Assembly (NCBI RefSeq): GCF_902806695.1
Contig: NZ_CADCXN010000055.1
Location: 1 to 47,220, forward strand
Source of the DNA: Candidatus Methylobacter favarea
GTDB taxonomy: Bacteria > Pseudomonadota > Gammaproteobacteria > Methylococcales > Methylomonadaceae
Length of the DNA: 47,220 bases
Direction: 5' to 3'
The notes under the pieces are model-generated. The model was not told the origin of the DNA, ran no database searches, and saw nothing but the letters and a program-made list of their open reading frames with translations. The position numbers and the translations under genes are program-made. This document shows, piece after piece, positions 17,490 to 27,502 of the stretch (within the stretch, counting starts at the first letter, position 1; every line of letters begins with the position of its first letter).

Positions 17490-18673
17490 CAGTTATTAAG
17501 ATCTTCAATAATCTGCCGCGACACTAGCCGGGCCTGTTGATCGGTCTCCAGAATAATTTCCAGACTACCCGCTTCTGTAACGACAAATTTTTTCATACAG
17601 CGTTCAATAATGATCGGAATATCGGTAAAGCGAACATTCTCGTTCAGAAAAGCCTCTACTGCTATTTCATTGGCGGCATTTAGAACTGTGGGCATAATGC
17701 CGCCTGCAGCAATGGCTTCATAGGCAAGACGCAAACAGGGAAAACGTTCCAGACTCGGCTCTTCAAAGTCCATGCGCCGCACCGCAAAAATATCCAGAGG
17801 TTCTGCTCCGGAATCAAATCGTTCTGGCCAGGCCAGTGAATGAGCGATGGGTATGCGCATATCGGGGTTGCCCATTTGTGCCAGAACGGTTCCGTCCACA
17901 TAATCCACCATGGAATGGATAACGCTTTGCAGGTGGATGACAACCTGTATCTGATCAGGCTGCATATTGAATAAAAGGCAGGCTTCAATCATTTCCAGAC
18001 CTTTATTCATCATGGTTGCCGAATCTACCGAAATTTTCCTGCCCATATCCCAGTTGGGATGAGCTACCGCCTGATCCGGGGTAACCGAAGCCATCTGATC
18101 CAGAGGCATTTCACGAAAAGGCCCGCCTGAGGCTGTCAATAAAATGCGTCTGGCTTGTTTTGCCTGCATGCCCGCTATATAGCCGACCGGCATGCACTGA
18201 AATATCGCATTATGCTCACTGTCTATAGGCAGTAATTGAGCACCCGACTCCGTAACCGCTTGCATAAAAATAGCGCCGGACATGACCAGAGCTTCCTTGT
18301 TGGCCAGCAATATTATTTTACCCGCCTTTGCTGCGGCCAGGCTCGGCAGCAAACCTGCGGCGCCAACAATGGCCGCCATAACAGAATCGACAGTGTCCAG
18401 AGTCGCCACATATTCCAGAGCCTGGGGCCCTGCCAGTACTTGAATATCCGGAATGGACGAGTTTTGAAGTTTATCTTTAAAAATCCGGGCCTTGTTCTCG
18501 TCTACCACAACGGCATAGTCGGGATGATGTTCCAGGCATTGTTCATATAATGCATCAATATTGGTATTTGCCGTTAACGCGATGACTTTATAAAGATGTG
18601 GATGCCGGCCTACTACATCCAGTGTGCTGACGCCAATCGATCCTGTCGCGCCGAGGATGCAGATGCCTTTCAT
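17489..18673 (-). CDS. dxr: 1-deoxy-D-xylulose 5-phosphate reductoisomerase
   Basis: Dxr (IspC) turns DXP into 2-C-methyl-D-erythritol 4-phosphate with NADPH, the second step of the MEP isoprenoid pathway. The 394-residue length is normal. Seen: the NADPH-binding start [13 protein letters not shown] (residues 8-20), [11 protein letters not shown] (~125), the metal-binding [10 protein letters not shown] (~150), and the substrate loop ASGGPFRE (~185). The C-terminal helical domain includes [11 protein letters not shown]. It overlaps cdsA by four bases (ATGA), indicating coupling, and lies in the frr-uppS-cdsA-dxr-rseP run. Its product feeds the prenyl chain made by UppS. Confidence 0.98.
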   Translation of the reverse strand: MKGICILGATGSIGVSTLDVVGRHPHLYKVIALTANTNIDALYEQCLEHHPDYAVVVDENKARIFKDKLQNSSIPDIQVLAGPQALEYVATLDTVDSVMAAIVGAAGLLPSLAAAKAGKIILLANKEALVMSGAIFMQAVTESGAQLLPIDSEHNAIFQCMPVGYIAGMQAKQARRILLTASGGPFREMPLDQMASVTPDQAVAHPNWDMGRKISVDSATMMNKGLEMIEACLLFNMQPDQIQVVIHLQSVIHSMVDYVDGTVLAQMGNPDMRIPIAHSLAWPERFDSGAEPLDIFAVRRMDFEEPSLERFPCLRLAYEAIAAGGIMPTVLNAANEIAVEAFLNENVRFTDIPIIIERCMKKFVVTEAGSLEIILETDQQARLVSRQIIEDLNN

Positions 18674-19545
18674 GAAAATATCCCGTAAGCTTCCAGAAAT
18701 ATGCCCGCATAGAAGAAAGGGATAGCAGCAACCGCACTGTCAATTCTGTCCAGAATGCCGCCGTGACCCGGCAATAATGAGCCGCTGTCTTTTACGCCGC
18801 GCTGACGTTTGACGACACTGAAAAACAGGTCGCCGTAAATTGAAATCAGCACCGTCAGAGCAGACAATAAAGCAAAGTCTGCTGCCACCATCAGCGGGAA
18901 ACCATTAATCAGGCTTAAGCTGACTGCACAAACAATGCCTGCTATTAAAGCCCCATACATGCCGGCAACGGTTTTACCGGGACTGATCAGCGGCGCCAGC
19001 AGGACTTTTCCATATTTTTTTCCGGCAAAAAAAGCTGAAATATCGGCTGCCCAAATCAGGATTAGCAAATACATGGTCACCTCGGAGCCATATAAGGTCC
19101 TTAGTCTGGACAAAAACATCCATGCCGATAATAAAATAAACCATCCGATCAATGCCTTATAACAAGGCTTCATTTGCAGCGCCAAAACCCCGGCCGGTGC
19201 ATTTCTGATTAATATCATGGCCAGTATCCAGAATAACACCGGTGCTATAACCAGCCATTCCAGCGCCCCTGAATAATTTCTGACGTCAGGCCAATCCACA
19301 GCTTGCGCAATCAGTTCGAGAATTTGTGTCCAGAAATGAATTCCCGCCATGGGCGCCATCAAGGCGAGTAAAAATAATACCCGCTTGAACAGCGGGTTAA
19401 TAGCGACGAGACTGCACCATTCCCAGGCAGCCAAAAGCGTGAACAGAGCTAAAAGCAATGAAAAATAGGCCGGGGGCAACTTGAACACTGCCAATGCAAG
19501 CAGGGAAGCCAGGACCGATGCGGTTATAATGCGCTGTAGTAACAT
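18670..19545 (-). CDS. cdsA: phosphatidate cytidylyltransferase
   Basis: CdsA makes CDP-diacylglycerol from phosphatidic acid and CTP in the inner membrane, the entry to all bacterial phospholipids. The 291-residue protein has about eight hydrophobic segments. The family signature is near the C-terminus: [22 protein letters not shown] (~250-270), with Asp residues that bind the metal ions. [13 protein letters not shown] (~190) is the second conserved block. It lies 17 bases from uppS and overlaps dxr by four bases. Confidence 0.97.
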   Translation of the reverse strand: MLLQRIITASVLASLLALAVFKLPPAYFSLLLALFTLLAAWEWCSLVAINPLFKRVLFLLALMAPMAGIHFWTQILELIAQAVDWPDVRNYSGALEWLVIAPVLFWILAMILIRNAPAGVLALQMKPCYKALIGWFILLSAWMFLSRLRTLYGSEVTMYLLILIWAADISAFFAGKKYGKVLLAPLISPGKTVAGMYGALIAGIVCAVSLSLINGFPLMVAADFALLSALTVLISIYGDLFFSVVKRQRGVKDSGSLLPGHGGILDRIDSAVAAIPFFYAGIFLEAYGIFS

Positions 19546-19562
19546 TTTGAAATTATTAGGAG

Positions 19563-20321
19563 TTATAAGGTAATAGACTTTCCAAGTACTTGCTCGCCGG
19601 TATAGCCAAAACGCCGTTGGCGGCTTTTAAAGCTCTTGATGGCCTCATCGAGTGAATTCTGGTCGAAGTCGGGCCAGAGCGTTGCGGTAAAATATAGTTC
19701 CGCATAGGCTAATTGCCATAATAAAAAATTACTGACGCGTTGTTCGCCGCCGGTTCTAATGAACAGGTCGGGCTCGGGCAGGTCGGCTATTGATAAATAC
19801 TGAGTGATTAATTTTTCATCAATCTCATAGTTTTTTAATTCCCCGGCAAGCATTTTTTCCGCAACTTTTCGCAGTGCCTGACATATATCCCAGCGGCCTC
19901 CATAGTTGGCTGCGACCACCAGGGTCAGGCCCTTGTTTTCGCAGGTTAAGGCTTCTCCTTCGGCTATCTTGTCTTGTAAATTATCTGAAAATGCTGCCCG
20001 GTCGCCTATAAATCGCAAACGAATGCCGTTGCGATGCAGCTTGCTGACTTCTCTTTGCAGAGTTGCCATAAACAGGCTCATTAACGTTGATACTTCATCT
20101 TCCGGGCGACGCCAGTTCTCACTGCTGAAAGCGAATAAAGTCAAGACCTCGATTTCTTGTCTGGCGCAGTGCTCGACAATTTTTCTGACTGCTTTAACGC
20201 CGGCTTGATGACCAATAGTTCTTGGCATATGTCTTTTCTGAGCCCAGCGGCCATTGCCGTCCATAATAATGGCAATATGGCGGGGATTGTTATTATCTTT
20301 ATTGGAGTCATCAGCAGACAT
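19563..20321 (-). CDS. uppS: undecaprenyl diphosphate synthase
   Basis: UppS condenses isopentenyl diphosphate onto farnesyl diphosphate to give the C55 lipid carrier for peptidoglycan and O-antigen. The 252-residue cis-prenyltransferase has the catalytic Asp in IIMDGNGRWAQKR (~17-29), then GHQAGVKAVR, FAFSSENWRRP, and the C-terminal DLFIRTGGEQRVSNFLLWQLAYAE and LWPDF. Length is normal. The start is 14 bases after the frr stop. Confidence 0.98.
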   Translation of the reverse strand: MSADDSNKDNNNPRHIAIIMDGNGRWAQKRHMPRTIGHQAGVKAVRKIVEHCARQEIEVLTLFAFSSENWRRPEDEVSTLMSLFMATLQREVSKLHRNGIRLRFIGDRAAFSDNLQDKIAEGEALTCENKGLTLVVAANYGGRWDICQALRKVAEKMLAGELKNYEIDEKLITQYLSIADLPEPDLFIRTGGEQRVSNFLLWQLAYAELYFTATLWPDFDQNSLDEAIKSFKSRQRRFGYTGEQVLGKSITL

Positions 20322-20335
20322 TGCTAAAATCCCGA

Positions 20336-20893
20336 TTAAATTGACAGCAAGTCGGCTTCTTTGGCTTCCAGTAGCTTTTCTACTTCCTTCACATACTGAT
20401 CAGTCAGTTTCTGAATTTTTTCTTCGGCGGCACGGGCCTCATCTTCGGAAATCATTTTTTCTTTCAAGGCTTCCTTTATTTCGGAATTGGCATCCCTGCG
20501 AATATTTCTGATTGCAACCCGGCCATTTTCTGATTCATGTTTAACTACTTTAACCAGATCACGACGACGCTGCTCAGTTAATGGCGGCAAAGGAATTCGG
20601 ATAACCATGCCGTTAGTGGCCGGGTTCAGGCCGAGATCAGATTTCAGAATGGCTTTCTCTATAGCCTGGACCATACCTTTTTCCCAAGGTGTAATCGTTA
20701 ACGTGCGCGAATCTTCCACAGCAATATTGGCGACCTGCGACAAGGAGGAATCCGTACCATAGTAGGAAACGCTAATTTGATCCAACAAACTGGGGTGAGC
20801 CCTGCCCGTTCTTATCTTTGAAAATTCATGCTTTAAAGCTTCCAGACTCTTGGCCATTCGGGTTGAAGCATTTTGTTGAATATCACTAACCAT
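20336..20893 (-). CDS. frr: ribosome recycling factor
   Basis: RRF splits post-termination ribosomes with EF-G. The frame is open 10 codons farther upstream, but the family start [20 protein letters not shown] at 20893 gives 185 residues, the standard length. Conserved blocks: [40 protein letters not shown], and [18 protein letters not shown]. The start lies inside the last codons of pyrH (8-base overlap), the usual coupled pyrH-frr arrangement. Confidence 0.98.
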   Translation of the reverse strand: MVSDIQQNASTRMAKSLEALKHEFSKIRTGRAHPSLLDQISVSYYGTDSSLSQVANIAVEDSRTLTITPWEKGMVQAIEKAILKSDLGLNPATNGMVIRIPLPPLTEQRRRDLVKVVKHESENGRVAIRNIRRDANSEIKEALKEKMISEDEARAAEEKIQKLTDQYVKEVEKLLEAKEADLLSI

Positions 20894-21617
20894 TATCTGT
20901 TCCTCGTTGAATAAGAGATCCAATTTCTCCGCCCATCATCAATTCCATTACTGCACCTTTCTCAAAAATATTCATTACCCGCACAGGCACATTATTATCT
21001 CTGCATAACACCAGGGCGGTCGCATCCATTACGTTAAGGCGCTGATCCAGGGCTTCATCATACGTTAGCCGCGAATAGAATTTGGCGTCTTTCACTTTTT
21101 CCGGATCAGCTGAATAAACGCCTTTGACTTTAGTGGCTTTAATCATCAAGCCGGCATTGATTTCGATGGCCCTGAGACTGGCTGCCGAATCCGTGGTGAA
21201 AAAAGGATTGCCGGTGCCGGCGGCAAAAATCACCACGCGGCCTTTTTCCAGGTGCCTGACGGCCCGGCGGCGTATATAATCTTCGCATACCTGATTGATT
21301 TTCAGGGCCGACATCACTCTGACCTGCTGGCCGAGATTTTCCAGCGCATCCTGCATGGCCAGCGCATTTATAACCGTGGCCAGCATGCCCATCTGATCAC
21401 TGGTTACTCTGTCCAGGCCTTCGGAAGCTTTTTCAGCGCCGCGTAATATATTGCCGCCGCCAATAACCAGGCCAACCTCGATGCCTGCATCGGACAAGTC
21501 TTTAATTTCACAGGCAAGGCGTTTGACAATATCGGCATCAATGCTCCCTCCGGCATCACTCATTAAAGCTTCACCACTTAATTTAAGCAAGATTCTCTGG
21601 CAAATCAGGTTAGTCAT
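20886..21617 (-). CDS. pyrH: UMP kinase
   Basis: PyrH phosphorylates UMP to UDP and in enterobacteria also acts in regulating carAB. It is an amino-acid-kinase-fold hexamer. The 243-residue length is normal. Seen: [10 protein letters not shown] (residues ~9-18), [36 protein letters not shown]-type block [19 protein letters not shown], and [15 protein letters not shown]. It lies 78 bases downstream of tsf and overlaps frr by eight bases, as in other gammaproteobacteria. Confidence 0.98.
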   Translation of the reverse strand: MTNLICQRILLKLSGEALMSDAGGSIDADIVKRLACEIKDLSDAGIEVGLVIGGGNILRGAEKASEGLDRVTSDQMGMLATVINALAMQDALENLGQQVRVMSALKINQVCEDYIRRRAVRHLEKGRVVIFAAGTGNPFFTTDSAASLRAIEINAGLMIKATKVKGVYSADPEKVKDAKFYSRLTYDEALDQRLNVMDATALVLCRDNNVPVRVMNIFEKGAVMELMMGGEIGSLIQRGTDNG

Positions 21618-21695
21618 ATTGTTTAGTCAGGATTAATATTGGCATGTGGGGTTGGCGGGGCGTAAGCGGTAATAGTGTTGGCTACCTGGATAAGT

Positions 21696-22583
21696 TTAAT
21701 TACCTCTAACCTGCGCCATAACTTCTTCGGCAAAGTTTTCTTCTTTTTTCTCTATGCCTTCGCCTACTTCAAAACGACTAAAACGGATAACGCGGTTAGT
21801 TTTTGAAGCCAGCAGTTTGCCGACACTGGTTTTTTCCTCTTTAATAAAAGGCTGTCCCAGTAAGGTGATTTCTGCAAAAAACTTGCTGATGCGGCCGGCA
21901 ATCATTTTATTGACAATCTCAGCCGGTTTTCCGCTCTCTGAGGCTTGAGCCAGAAAAATTTCCTTTTCTTTCTCAATAATTTCTGCGGGCACCTGATCCT
22001 CAGAAATATAAGAAGGCTTGCTGGCGGCAATATGCATGGCGATATCCTTGCCCAATTCGCTATCCGCTTTGGCTAATTCAACAATTACCCCGATTTTATT
22101 GCCATGCAAATAACAGGCGGTGCCGCCCTCGGCAGCACTCTGGTATTTTTCAAAACGTCTAATGGCAATATTCTCGCCCAGTTTTGCAATCAATCCCCGG
22201 CGAACTTCATCAACGCTCTGACCGTCCGCCAATTTCATGGACAGCAATTGCTCTTCTGTTTCAATATCGGCATTATTCAGCAATGCTGCGGTTATATTAT
22301 TGACGAAATTTATAAAATCGTCTGCTTTGGCCACGAAATCAGTCTCACAATTAATATCAACCATCGCCGCAGCTTTTTGATTATCGCTGACTTTAACGCC
22401 GATAATGCCTTCAGCAGCGATACGCCCTGATTTTTTATCTGCCTTGGCTAAGCCGGATTTGCGCATATTTTCGATCGCCAGATCCATGTCGCCATTGCTT
22501 TCAATTAATGCCTTTTTGCATTCCATCATGCCTGAACCGGTTCTTTCCCGAAGTTCCTTAACCATTCTCGCACTAATATTCAT
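21696..22583 (-). CDS. tsf: translation elongation factor Ts
   Basis: EF-Ts exchanges GDP on EF-Tu. The N-terminal domain RMVKELRERTGSGMMECKKAL (with the TGxGMMxCK signature) is followed by the core AAMVDINCETDFVAKADDF (TDFVA motif contacting EF-Tu). The C-terminal region has LLGQPFIKEEKTSVGKLL. At 295 residues it has normal length. It follows rpsB with an attenuator hairpin in the gap, the classic rpsB-tsf layout. Confidence 0.98.
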   Translation of the reverse strand: MNISARMVKELRERTGSGMMECKKALIESNGDMDLAIENMRKSGLAKADKKSGRIAAEGIIGVKVSDNQKAAAMVDINCETDFVAKADDFINFVNNITAALLNNADIETEEQLLSMKLADGQSVDEVRRGLIAKLGENIAIRRFEKYQSAAEGGTACYLHGNKIGVIVELAKADSELGKDIAMHIAASKPSYISEDQVPAEIIEKEKEIFLAQASESGKPAEIVNKMIAGRISKFFAEITLLGQPFIKEEKTSVGKLLASKTNRVIRFSRFEVGEGIEKKEENFAEEVMAQVRGN

Positions 22584-22612
22584 TTTCTGGTTTTCCTCAA
22601 TACTATAGTTAC

Positions 22613-22647
22613 TATAAAAACGCCCCCGTAAGGAGGCGTTTTTTTGG
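22613..22647 (-). terminator. rpsB-tsf intercistronic hairpin with T-run
   Basis: On the minus strand AACGCCTCC-TTAC-GGGGGCGTT is followed by Ts. This is a Rho-independent hairpin between rpsB and tsf. In E. coli a comparable attenuator lowers tsf expression relative to rpsB. On the plus strand it also carries a T-run, so it could work in both directions. Confidence 0.75.
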
Positions 22648-22702
22648 CCTGATTAAACTTTTCAATTCATCGCAAATTAACTGCAAAAAATGCGTAACCG
22701 AC

Positions 22703-23440
22703 TTACTCTGCTGCCTCTTCAACAAAATCATCCGCTTTGGCTGAAAGGCCCATGCTTGCTGCTTTGGCTTCCAGTACTGCCGCGGAAACACTTTCACAAT
22801 AGAGCTTAACGGCGCGAATTGAGTCATCATTACCTGGAATTACATAGTCAATTTTTTCGGGTGAATTGTTGGAGTCAACCACTCCGACGACGGGAACGCC
22901 TAATTTTTTTGCTTCGCTGATGGCGTTTTTTTCATAACCGACATCCATTACGAAAATTACATCAGGAATGCCTTTCATGTCCTTAATTCCGCCCAGACTC
23001 CGTTCCAGTTTTTCAAGTTCGCGCTCCATGCCCAGCGCTTCTTTTTTGCCGAAGCGCTGGTTAAGTGTACCGTCCGCTTTCATGGCTTCCAGTTCTTTCA
23101 GACGGTTGATTGATTTTTTGATGGTTTTGAAATTGGTCATCATGCCGCCAAGCCAGCGATGATTTACATAGGGCATGCCGCAGCGTATTGCCTCTTCTGC
23201 GACAACCTTACGGGCGGCTTTTTTGGTGCCGACAAACAGAATGGTGCCTTTGTTAGCCGCCATCTGACCCAGATAATTCATCGCGTCATTAAACATGGGA
23301 AGCGTTTTTTCCAAATCAATGATATGGATTTTGCTACGCGCTCCGAAAAGGTAGGTGGCCATTTTCGGGTTCCAGTAACGAGTCTGGTGGCCAAAATGAA
23401 CACCCGCTTCAAGCATTTGCCGCATGGATACTGCTGCCAT
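22703..23440 (-). CDS. rpsB: 30S ribosomal protein S2
   Basis: S2 sits on the 30S head-body junction and is needed for S1 binding. The 245-residue protein shows [53 protein letters not shown], and [32 protein letters not shown] precedes the ATG by 6 bases. It is the first gene of the long minus-strand run and has a ~150-base structured leader. Confidence 0.98.
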   Translation of the reverse strand: MAAVSMRQMLEAGVHFGHQTRYWNPKMATYLFGARSKIHIIDLEKTLPMFNDAMNYLGQMAANKGTILFVGTKKAARKVVAEEAIRCGMPYVNHRWLGGMMTNFKTIKKSINRLKELEAMKADGTLNQRFGKKEALGMERELEKLERSLGGIKDMKGIPDVIFVMDVGYEKNAISEAKKLGVPVVGVVDSNNSPEKIDYVIPGNDDSIRAVKLYCESVSAAVLEAKAASMGLSAKADDFVEEAAE

Positions 23441-23600
23441 TAATTTCTCCTGATATAAAATTCGGAACTTTTGTTCCGTGTTGGGTTGCGCCTCCGCCCA
23501 TCCCGTCTGGTAACCGGTTTACAACGATTCTATGAGAATCAGGCGGCGCCGGCACCCTACCAAACGTGACGATAGACGTGAGTATTAATTCAAAAATGAA
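23441..23600 (-). promoter_or_regulatory. rpsB leader region
   Basis: The 5' leader of rpsB holds a perfect small hairpin CGGAAC-AAAA-GTTCCG (23462-23477 on the plus strand) next to the Shine-Dalgarno, plus a GC-rich segment around 23490-23560. Long structured rpsB leaders in gammaproteobacteria bind S2 for feedback control. A similar role here is inferred from position and structure, not shown. Confidence 0.45.
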
Positions 23601-23606
23601 CTTATC

Positions 23607-23635
23607 TTTATACCATAATTAACTTTTTGCAACAA
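23607..23635 (-). promoter_or_regulatory. putative sigma-70 promoter for rpsB
   Basis: Minus strand TTGTTG (23630-23635), a 17-base spacer, and TATAAA (23607-23612). The spacing is ideal and the position upstream of the leader is right; the -35 is a partial match. Confidence 0.4.
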
Positions 23636-23737
23636 CCAAATCTCTGTTAAACTCCTCTTTTTACAGGTCTGACTGCGGTTGTAATTGAGCAAATACAATA
23701 TCTGAGCAGTAAACCCGAAAACTACATTTTTAACGCT

Positions 23738-24502
23738 ATGAGCATAATCATTAAAACCGAAAGTGAAATTAACAAAATGCGCATTGCCGGAAGACTGGCG
23801 GCCGAAGTTTTGGAAATGATTGAGCCGTATGTCATTCCCGGCGTGACTACCAATGAGCTTGATAAAATCTGTCATGATTATATTGTTGATGTGCAAAAGG
23901 CCATACCTGCGCCGCTTAATTATCACGGTTTTCCAAAATCCATCTGCACCTCGATTAACCAGCAGGTCTGCCATGGCATTCCCAGCGAGAAAAAACTTAA
24001 ATCGGGCGATATTGTCAATATAGATATTACCGTCATTAAAGATGAGTATCATGGCGATACCAGCAAAATGTTCTGCGTAGGCGAGGTCAGCCCGCATGCG
24101 AAACGATTGATTAAAGTAACCCGCGAAGCCATGTTTCTGGGCATAGAGCAAGTCAAGCCGAGCGCCACATTAGGAGATATCGGCCATGCCGTACAAAAAT
24201 ACGCTGAAGCCAACCGCTATTCGGTGGTAAGAGAATTTTGCGGGCATGGGATCGGCAAAAATTTTCACGAAGACCCGCATGTGCTGCATTACGGCAAAGC
24301 CGGCGAAGGCGAGGTTCTGGAGAGCGGCATGATATTAACCATTGAGCCCATGATTAATATCGGCAAGCGTCATGTTAAAGTATTGGCCGATGGCTGGACT
24401 GCCGTAACCAAGGATAGAACCCTTTCCGCACAATGGGAGCACACCATTCTGGTAACGCCTGGCGGCTACGACATTCTGACCTTGCGCCAGGAAGAAATGT
24501 GA
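23738..24502 (+). CDS. map: methionine aminopeptidase, type I
   Basis: Map removes the initiator methionine from nascent proteins. The 254-residue type I enzyme has substrate-loop His in VCHGIP, metal ligands in DIVNIDITVIKDEYHGDTSKMF (two Asp), the FCGHGIGKNFHEDP histidine, and the two glutamates in LTIEPMINIG and WEHTILVT. All ligands are present. It is transcribed divergently from rpsB, the usual arrangement. The stop codon overlaps the GTG start of glnD. Confidence 0.98.
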   Translation: MSIIIKTESEINKMRIAGRLAAEVLEMIEPYVIPGVTTNELDKICHDYIVDVQKAIPAPLNYHGFPKSICTSINQQVCHGIPSEKKLKSGDIVNIDITVIKDEYHGDTSKMFCVGEVSPHAKRLIKVTREAMFLGIEQVKPSATLGDIGHAVQKYAEANRYSVVREFCGHGIGKNFHEDPHVLHYGKAGEGEVLESGMILTIEPMINIGKRHVKVLADGWTAVTKDRTLSAQWEHTILVTPGGYDILTLRQEEM

Positions 24503-27144
24503 TTGCCTTGAACAAAAGTACTAGCCCTGCGCTGTTTGCCGAAAATGACAGCCTGCAACTATTCAAGCGCCTGATAAAGGAAAAAGCCGATGAGCTAAGG
24601 CAAAAATTTGACCCTCACAGCTCCGTTGCCGAACTGCTTAAGGAAAAGTCCGATTTCATTGACGAGATTCTAAGCTGCAGCTGGCGGCATTTCCTTGCCG
24701 GGCATGCGGAAAAGCTCAGTTTACTGGCCGTGGGCGGCTATGGCAGAAGAGAATTATTTCCCTATTCCGATATCGACATTGTTATTCTTCTGGACTCCGC
24801 CGATACCTCCGTGTATGAGGAAGCGCTGGCGAATTTCTTTACTTTCCTCTGGGATATTGGCCTGAAGCCGGGGCAAAGCGTACGCACCATCAAGGAATGT
24901 GTAGAAACGGCAAAAGCTGATCAAACAATTATGACCAGTCTCATGGAAGTCCGGCTGATTACCGGCAGCATGGCGCTTTTTGAAGACCTCAAGCAACAAA
25001 TCACGCCGGATAAAATCTGGCCGTCGGATCAGTTTTTTGCCGCTAAAATGCAAGAGCAGGCTCAGCGCTATGCCAAATTCCACGACACTGCCTATAACCT
25101 TGAGCCTAATATAAAAGAAGGGCCCGGCGGCTTGCGCGATAGACAGGTTATCGCCTGGGTATTCAAGCGTCACTATAATTCATCCACTCTCAAGGAACTG
25201 ATCAAGTACGGCTTTCTGCCTGAGTCTGAGTATCTGGAGCTGGTTGCTGCTGTAGAAGTGCTATGGCGCATTCGCTATGCGCTGCATCTACTGACCAACC
25301 GCTGTGAAGACCGGCTCATTTTTGATTATCAACGCCACCTGGCGCAACAGTTCGGCTTTAGCGCTGGCAGCTACCAGTATAACGAAGATGTAGAGCAGTT
25401 TATGCAGTTTTACTTCACCACCGTGCTCGGCCTGGAACGGCTTAATGAAATGTTGCTGCAATTATTTAATGAACGGTTTATTTGCGGAGAAATAGCCTGC
25501 AAACAGATTCCTATTAATGACAAATTTGCGGCTATCAACGGCTATCTTGAAGCGGTAGACGACTATGTGTTTGAGCGGCAGCCGGTGGCATTGCTGGAAG
25601 TCTTTTTAATTCTTCAACAGAACTCTGCACTCAAAGGCGTCAGGGCGACCACGATCCGTCTGATACGCAAAAGCCTGCATCTGATCGACGATTCGTTTCG
25701 TCAGAATAAAGTCGCCAACCGTCTTTTTTTAGAAATCTTTCGTCAGCCGCGAGGTATTACCACTCAATTAAGACGCATGAACCGTTATGGAGTTTTAGCG
25801 GCTTATTTACCCAGCTTTGCCAACATAGTCGCCCGTATGCAATATGATTTATTTCATATTTATACAGTTGATGAGCATGCCATTTTTGTTATTCGTAACT
25901 TACGCAGGTTTTCATTGCCAAAACACAGTGATGAACTGCCTCTTTGCAATGATATTTTCTTTCTGATTCAAAAGCCGGAGATATTATATATTGCGGCTCT
26001 ATTCCATGATATTGCCAAAGGCAGACATGGAGATCATTCAGTTATTGGCGAAGACATCGCCCGAAACTTCTGCCTTCAACATGATCTTTCCTCGCATGAT
26101 ACCAAACTGATTACCTGGCTGGTCCGTAATCACCTGATGATGTCGATGACTGCACAACGAAAGGATATCAGCGATCCTGATATTATTCATGAATTTGCCC
26201 GGAAAGTGGGCAGTATCGAGTACCTCAATTACTTGTATCTGCTGACAGTCGCTGATATACGCGCGACCAATCCTGAATTGTGGAACTCCTGGAAAGATTC
26301 TTTACTGAAAGAGCTGTATGCCGTAACTTACAGCGCCCTGCATAAAGGCCTGCAAAATCCCGTTGCGCTTTCCGACCGGCTACAGGAAAGTAAAAAGGAA
26401 GCAAAAGACGAGCTAATCAAATTCGGTTTATCCGAAGCGGCTATTGATGATACCTGGCAACTTGTCAGCGATGATTATTTTCTAAGATATTCAACTGACG
26501 AAATAGCCTGGCACACTATTGCCATCGCTTCATCGAGGGAGACAGATTTGCCCTTAGTTCTCTTGCGCCCCCAAACCCAGCGCGGCAGCGCAGAGATCTT
26601 TGTTTATACCAGAAATGAAGGTTCTATTTTTTCCTTGTGCACAGCCACTCTCGACCAGTTAGGTCTTACCATTCTCGATGCCAAAATAATGACTACGGTT
26701 GATAACTATGTGCTTAACAGTTTCCAGGTTCTTGAGCAGTCGGGAGAGCCTATTAATGAGCTATACAGGGAAGTCCATATCTGCAGGGCCTTACGTAATA
26801 ACTTGTTGCACCGTAAGGTAAAAGAGCGCAGAAACATACATCGTCAATCACGGCAAGCCAAACATTTTCCTATTCCGACCAGCATTCAATTTCATGCAGA
26901 TCCTTTAAACAGGAACACGATTCTGGAACTTGTAACAACCGATCATGCAGGTCTTCTGTCAAAAATAGGACGAGCTTTTATAAAACAAAACGTAAATTTG
27001 CACAGCGCAAAAATAACCACCATAGGCAGCCGCGCGGAAGATATGTTTTACATTACCGACCAGCAGCTAGAGCCAATTGCCGACGCGGGCAGACAGGAAC
27101 AGATACGTGAAGAAATTATGACCATGCTGGATGCCGGCGGATGA
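24499..27144 (+). CDS. glnD: PII uridylyltransferase/uridylyl-removing enzyme
   Basis: GlnD uridylylates PII (GlnB/GlnK) under nitrogen limitation and removes UMP when glutamine is high. The GTG at 24499, overlapping the map stop, gives 881 residues, normal for the family; an upstream ATG at 24433 lies inside map. Domains: nucleotidyltransferase with GGYGRRELFPYSDIDI (~79), helical linker with NIKEGPGGLRDRQ (~205), HD hydrolase with HDIAKGRHGDHS (~503), then two ACT domains (~690-760 and ~810-880) that sense glutamine. All catalytic motifs are present. Confidence 0.97.
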   Translation: MIALNKSTSPALFAENDSLQLFKRLIKEKADELRQKFDPHSSVAELLKEKSDFIDEILSCSWRHFLAGHAEKLSLLAVGGYGRRELFPYSDIDIVILLDSADTSVYEEALANFFTFLWDIGLKPGQSVRTIKECVETAKADQTIMTSLMEVRLITGSMALFEDLKQQITPDKIWPSDQFFAAKMQEQAQRYAKFHDTAYNLEPNIKEGPGGLRDRQVIAWVFKRHYNSSTLKELIKYGFLPESEYLELVAAVEVLWRIRYALHLLTNRCEDRLIFDYQRHLAQQFGFSAGSYQYNEDVEQFMQFYFTTVLGLERLNEMLLQLFNERFICGEIACKQIPINDKFAAINGYLEAVDDYVFERQPVALLEVFLILQQNSALKGVRATTIRLIRKSLHLIDDSFRQNKVANRLFLEIFRQPRGITTQLRRMNRYGVLAAYLPSFANIVARMQYDLFHIYTVDEHAIFVIRNLRRFSLPKHSDELPLCNDIFFLIQKPEILYIAALFHDIAKGRHGDHSVIGEDIARNFCLQHDLSSHDTKLITWLVRNHLMMSMTAQRKDISDPDIIHEFARKVGSIEYLNYLYLLTVADIRATNPELWNSWKDSLLKELYAVTYSALHKGLQNPVALSDRLQESKKEAKDELIKFGLSEAAIDDTWQLVSDDYFLRYSTDEIAWHTIAIASSRETDLPLVLLRPQTQRGSAEIFVYTRNEGSIFSLCTATLDQLGLTILDAKIMTTVDNYVLNSFQVLEQSGEPINELYREVHICRALRNNLLHRKVKERRNIHRQSRQAKHFPIPTSIQFHADPLNRNTILELVTTDHAGLLSKIGRAFIKQNVNLHSAKITTIGSRAEDMFYITDQQLEPIADAGRQEQIREEIMTMLDAGG

Positions 27145-27502
27145 TTAAAGCTTTCCTCTCATCCTGTCCTGCTTCTAGCCAGGCGCAGGGCATCATACTC
27201 GACCAGTAATGATGACGGTGAACGCCAACTTCATCACAGGGAGTAGTCTGACAGCTTGACTTTGTTATATTAAAATATAATTATGATTGCCTGCCTGAAG
27301 TTTAACCGGCGTCTCAATCCCTGCACAATCAGCTTAGCTTCCTTCAATAAATTCATCAATAAGGGATTGAAAAAAAATGAAGAATTTACTTGAATAACAA
27401 TTAAGCTCCTGAGTAATTTCAGAGCTATTATTTACAGTCTGCACTGCTACCCAAAAAGGACCGGCGATCATCGTAGCTATAGCAAATTTGATTTTCAGCT
27501 TT
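27145..27502. other. intergenic region between glnD and the diguanylate cyclase gene
   Basis: No gene seen. TTGACT (27256-27261) and TATAAT (27276-27281) are present but only 14 bases apart, too close for a normal sigma-70 promoter. The rest shows no recognised element. Confidence 0.4.

Noticed and set aside
27256-27281. TTGACT and TATAAT as a promoter for the diguanylate cyclase
   Set aside because: The spacer is only 14 bases, too short for a normal sigma-70 promoter.
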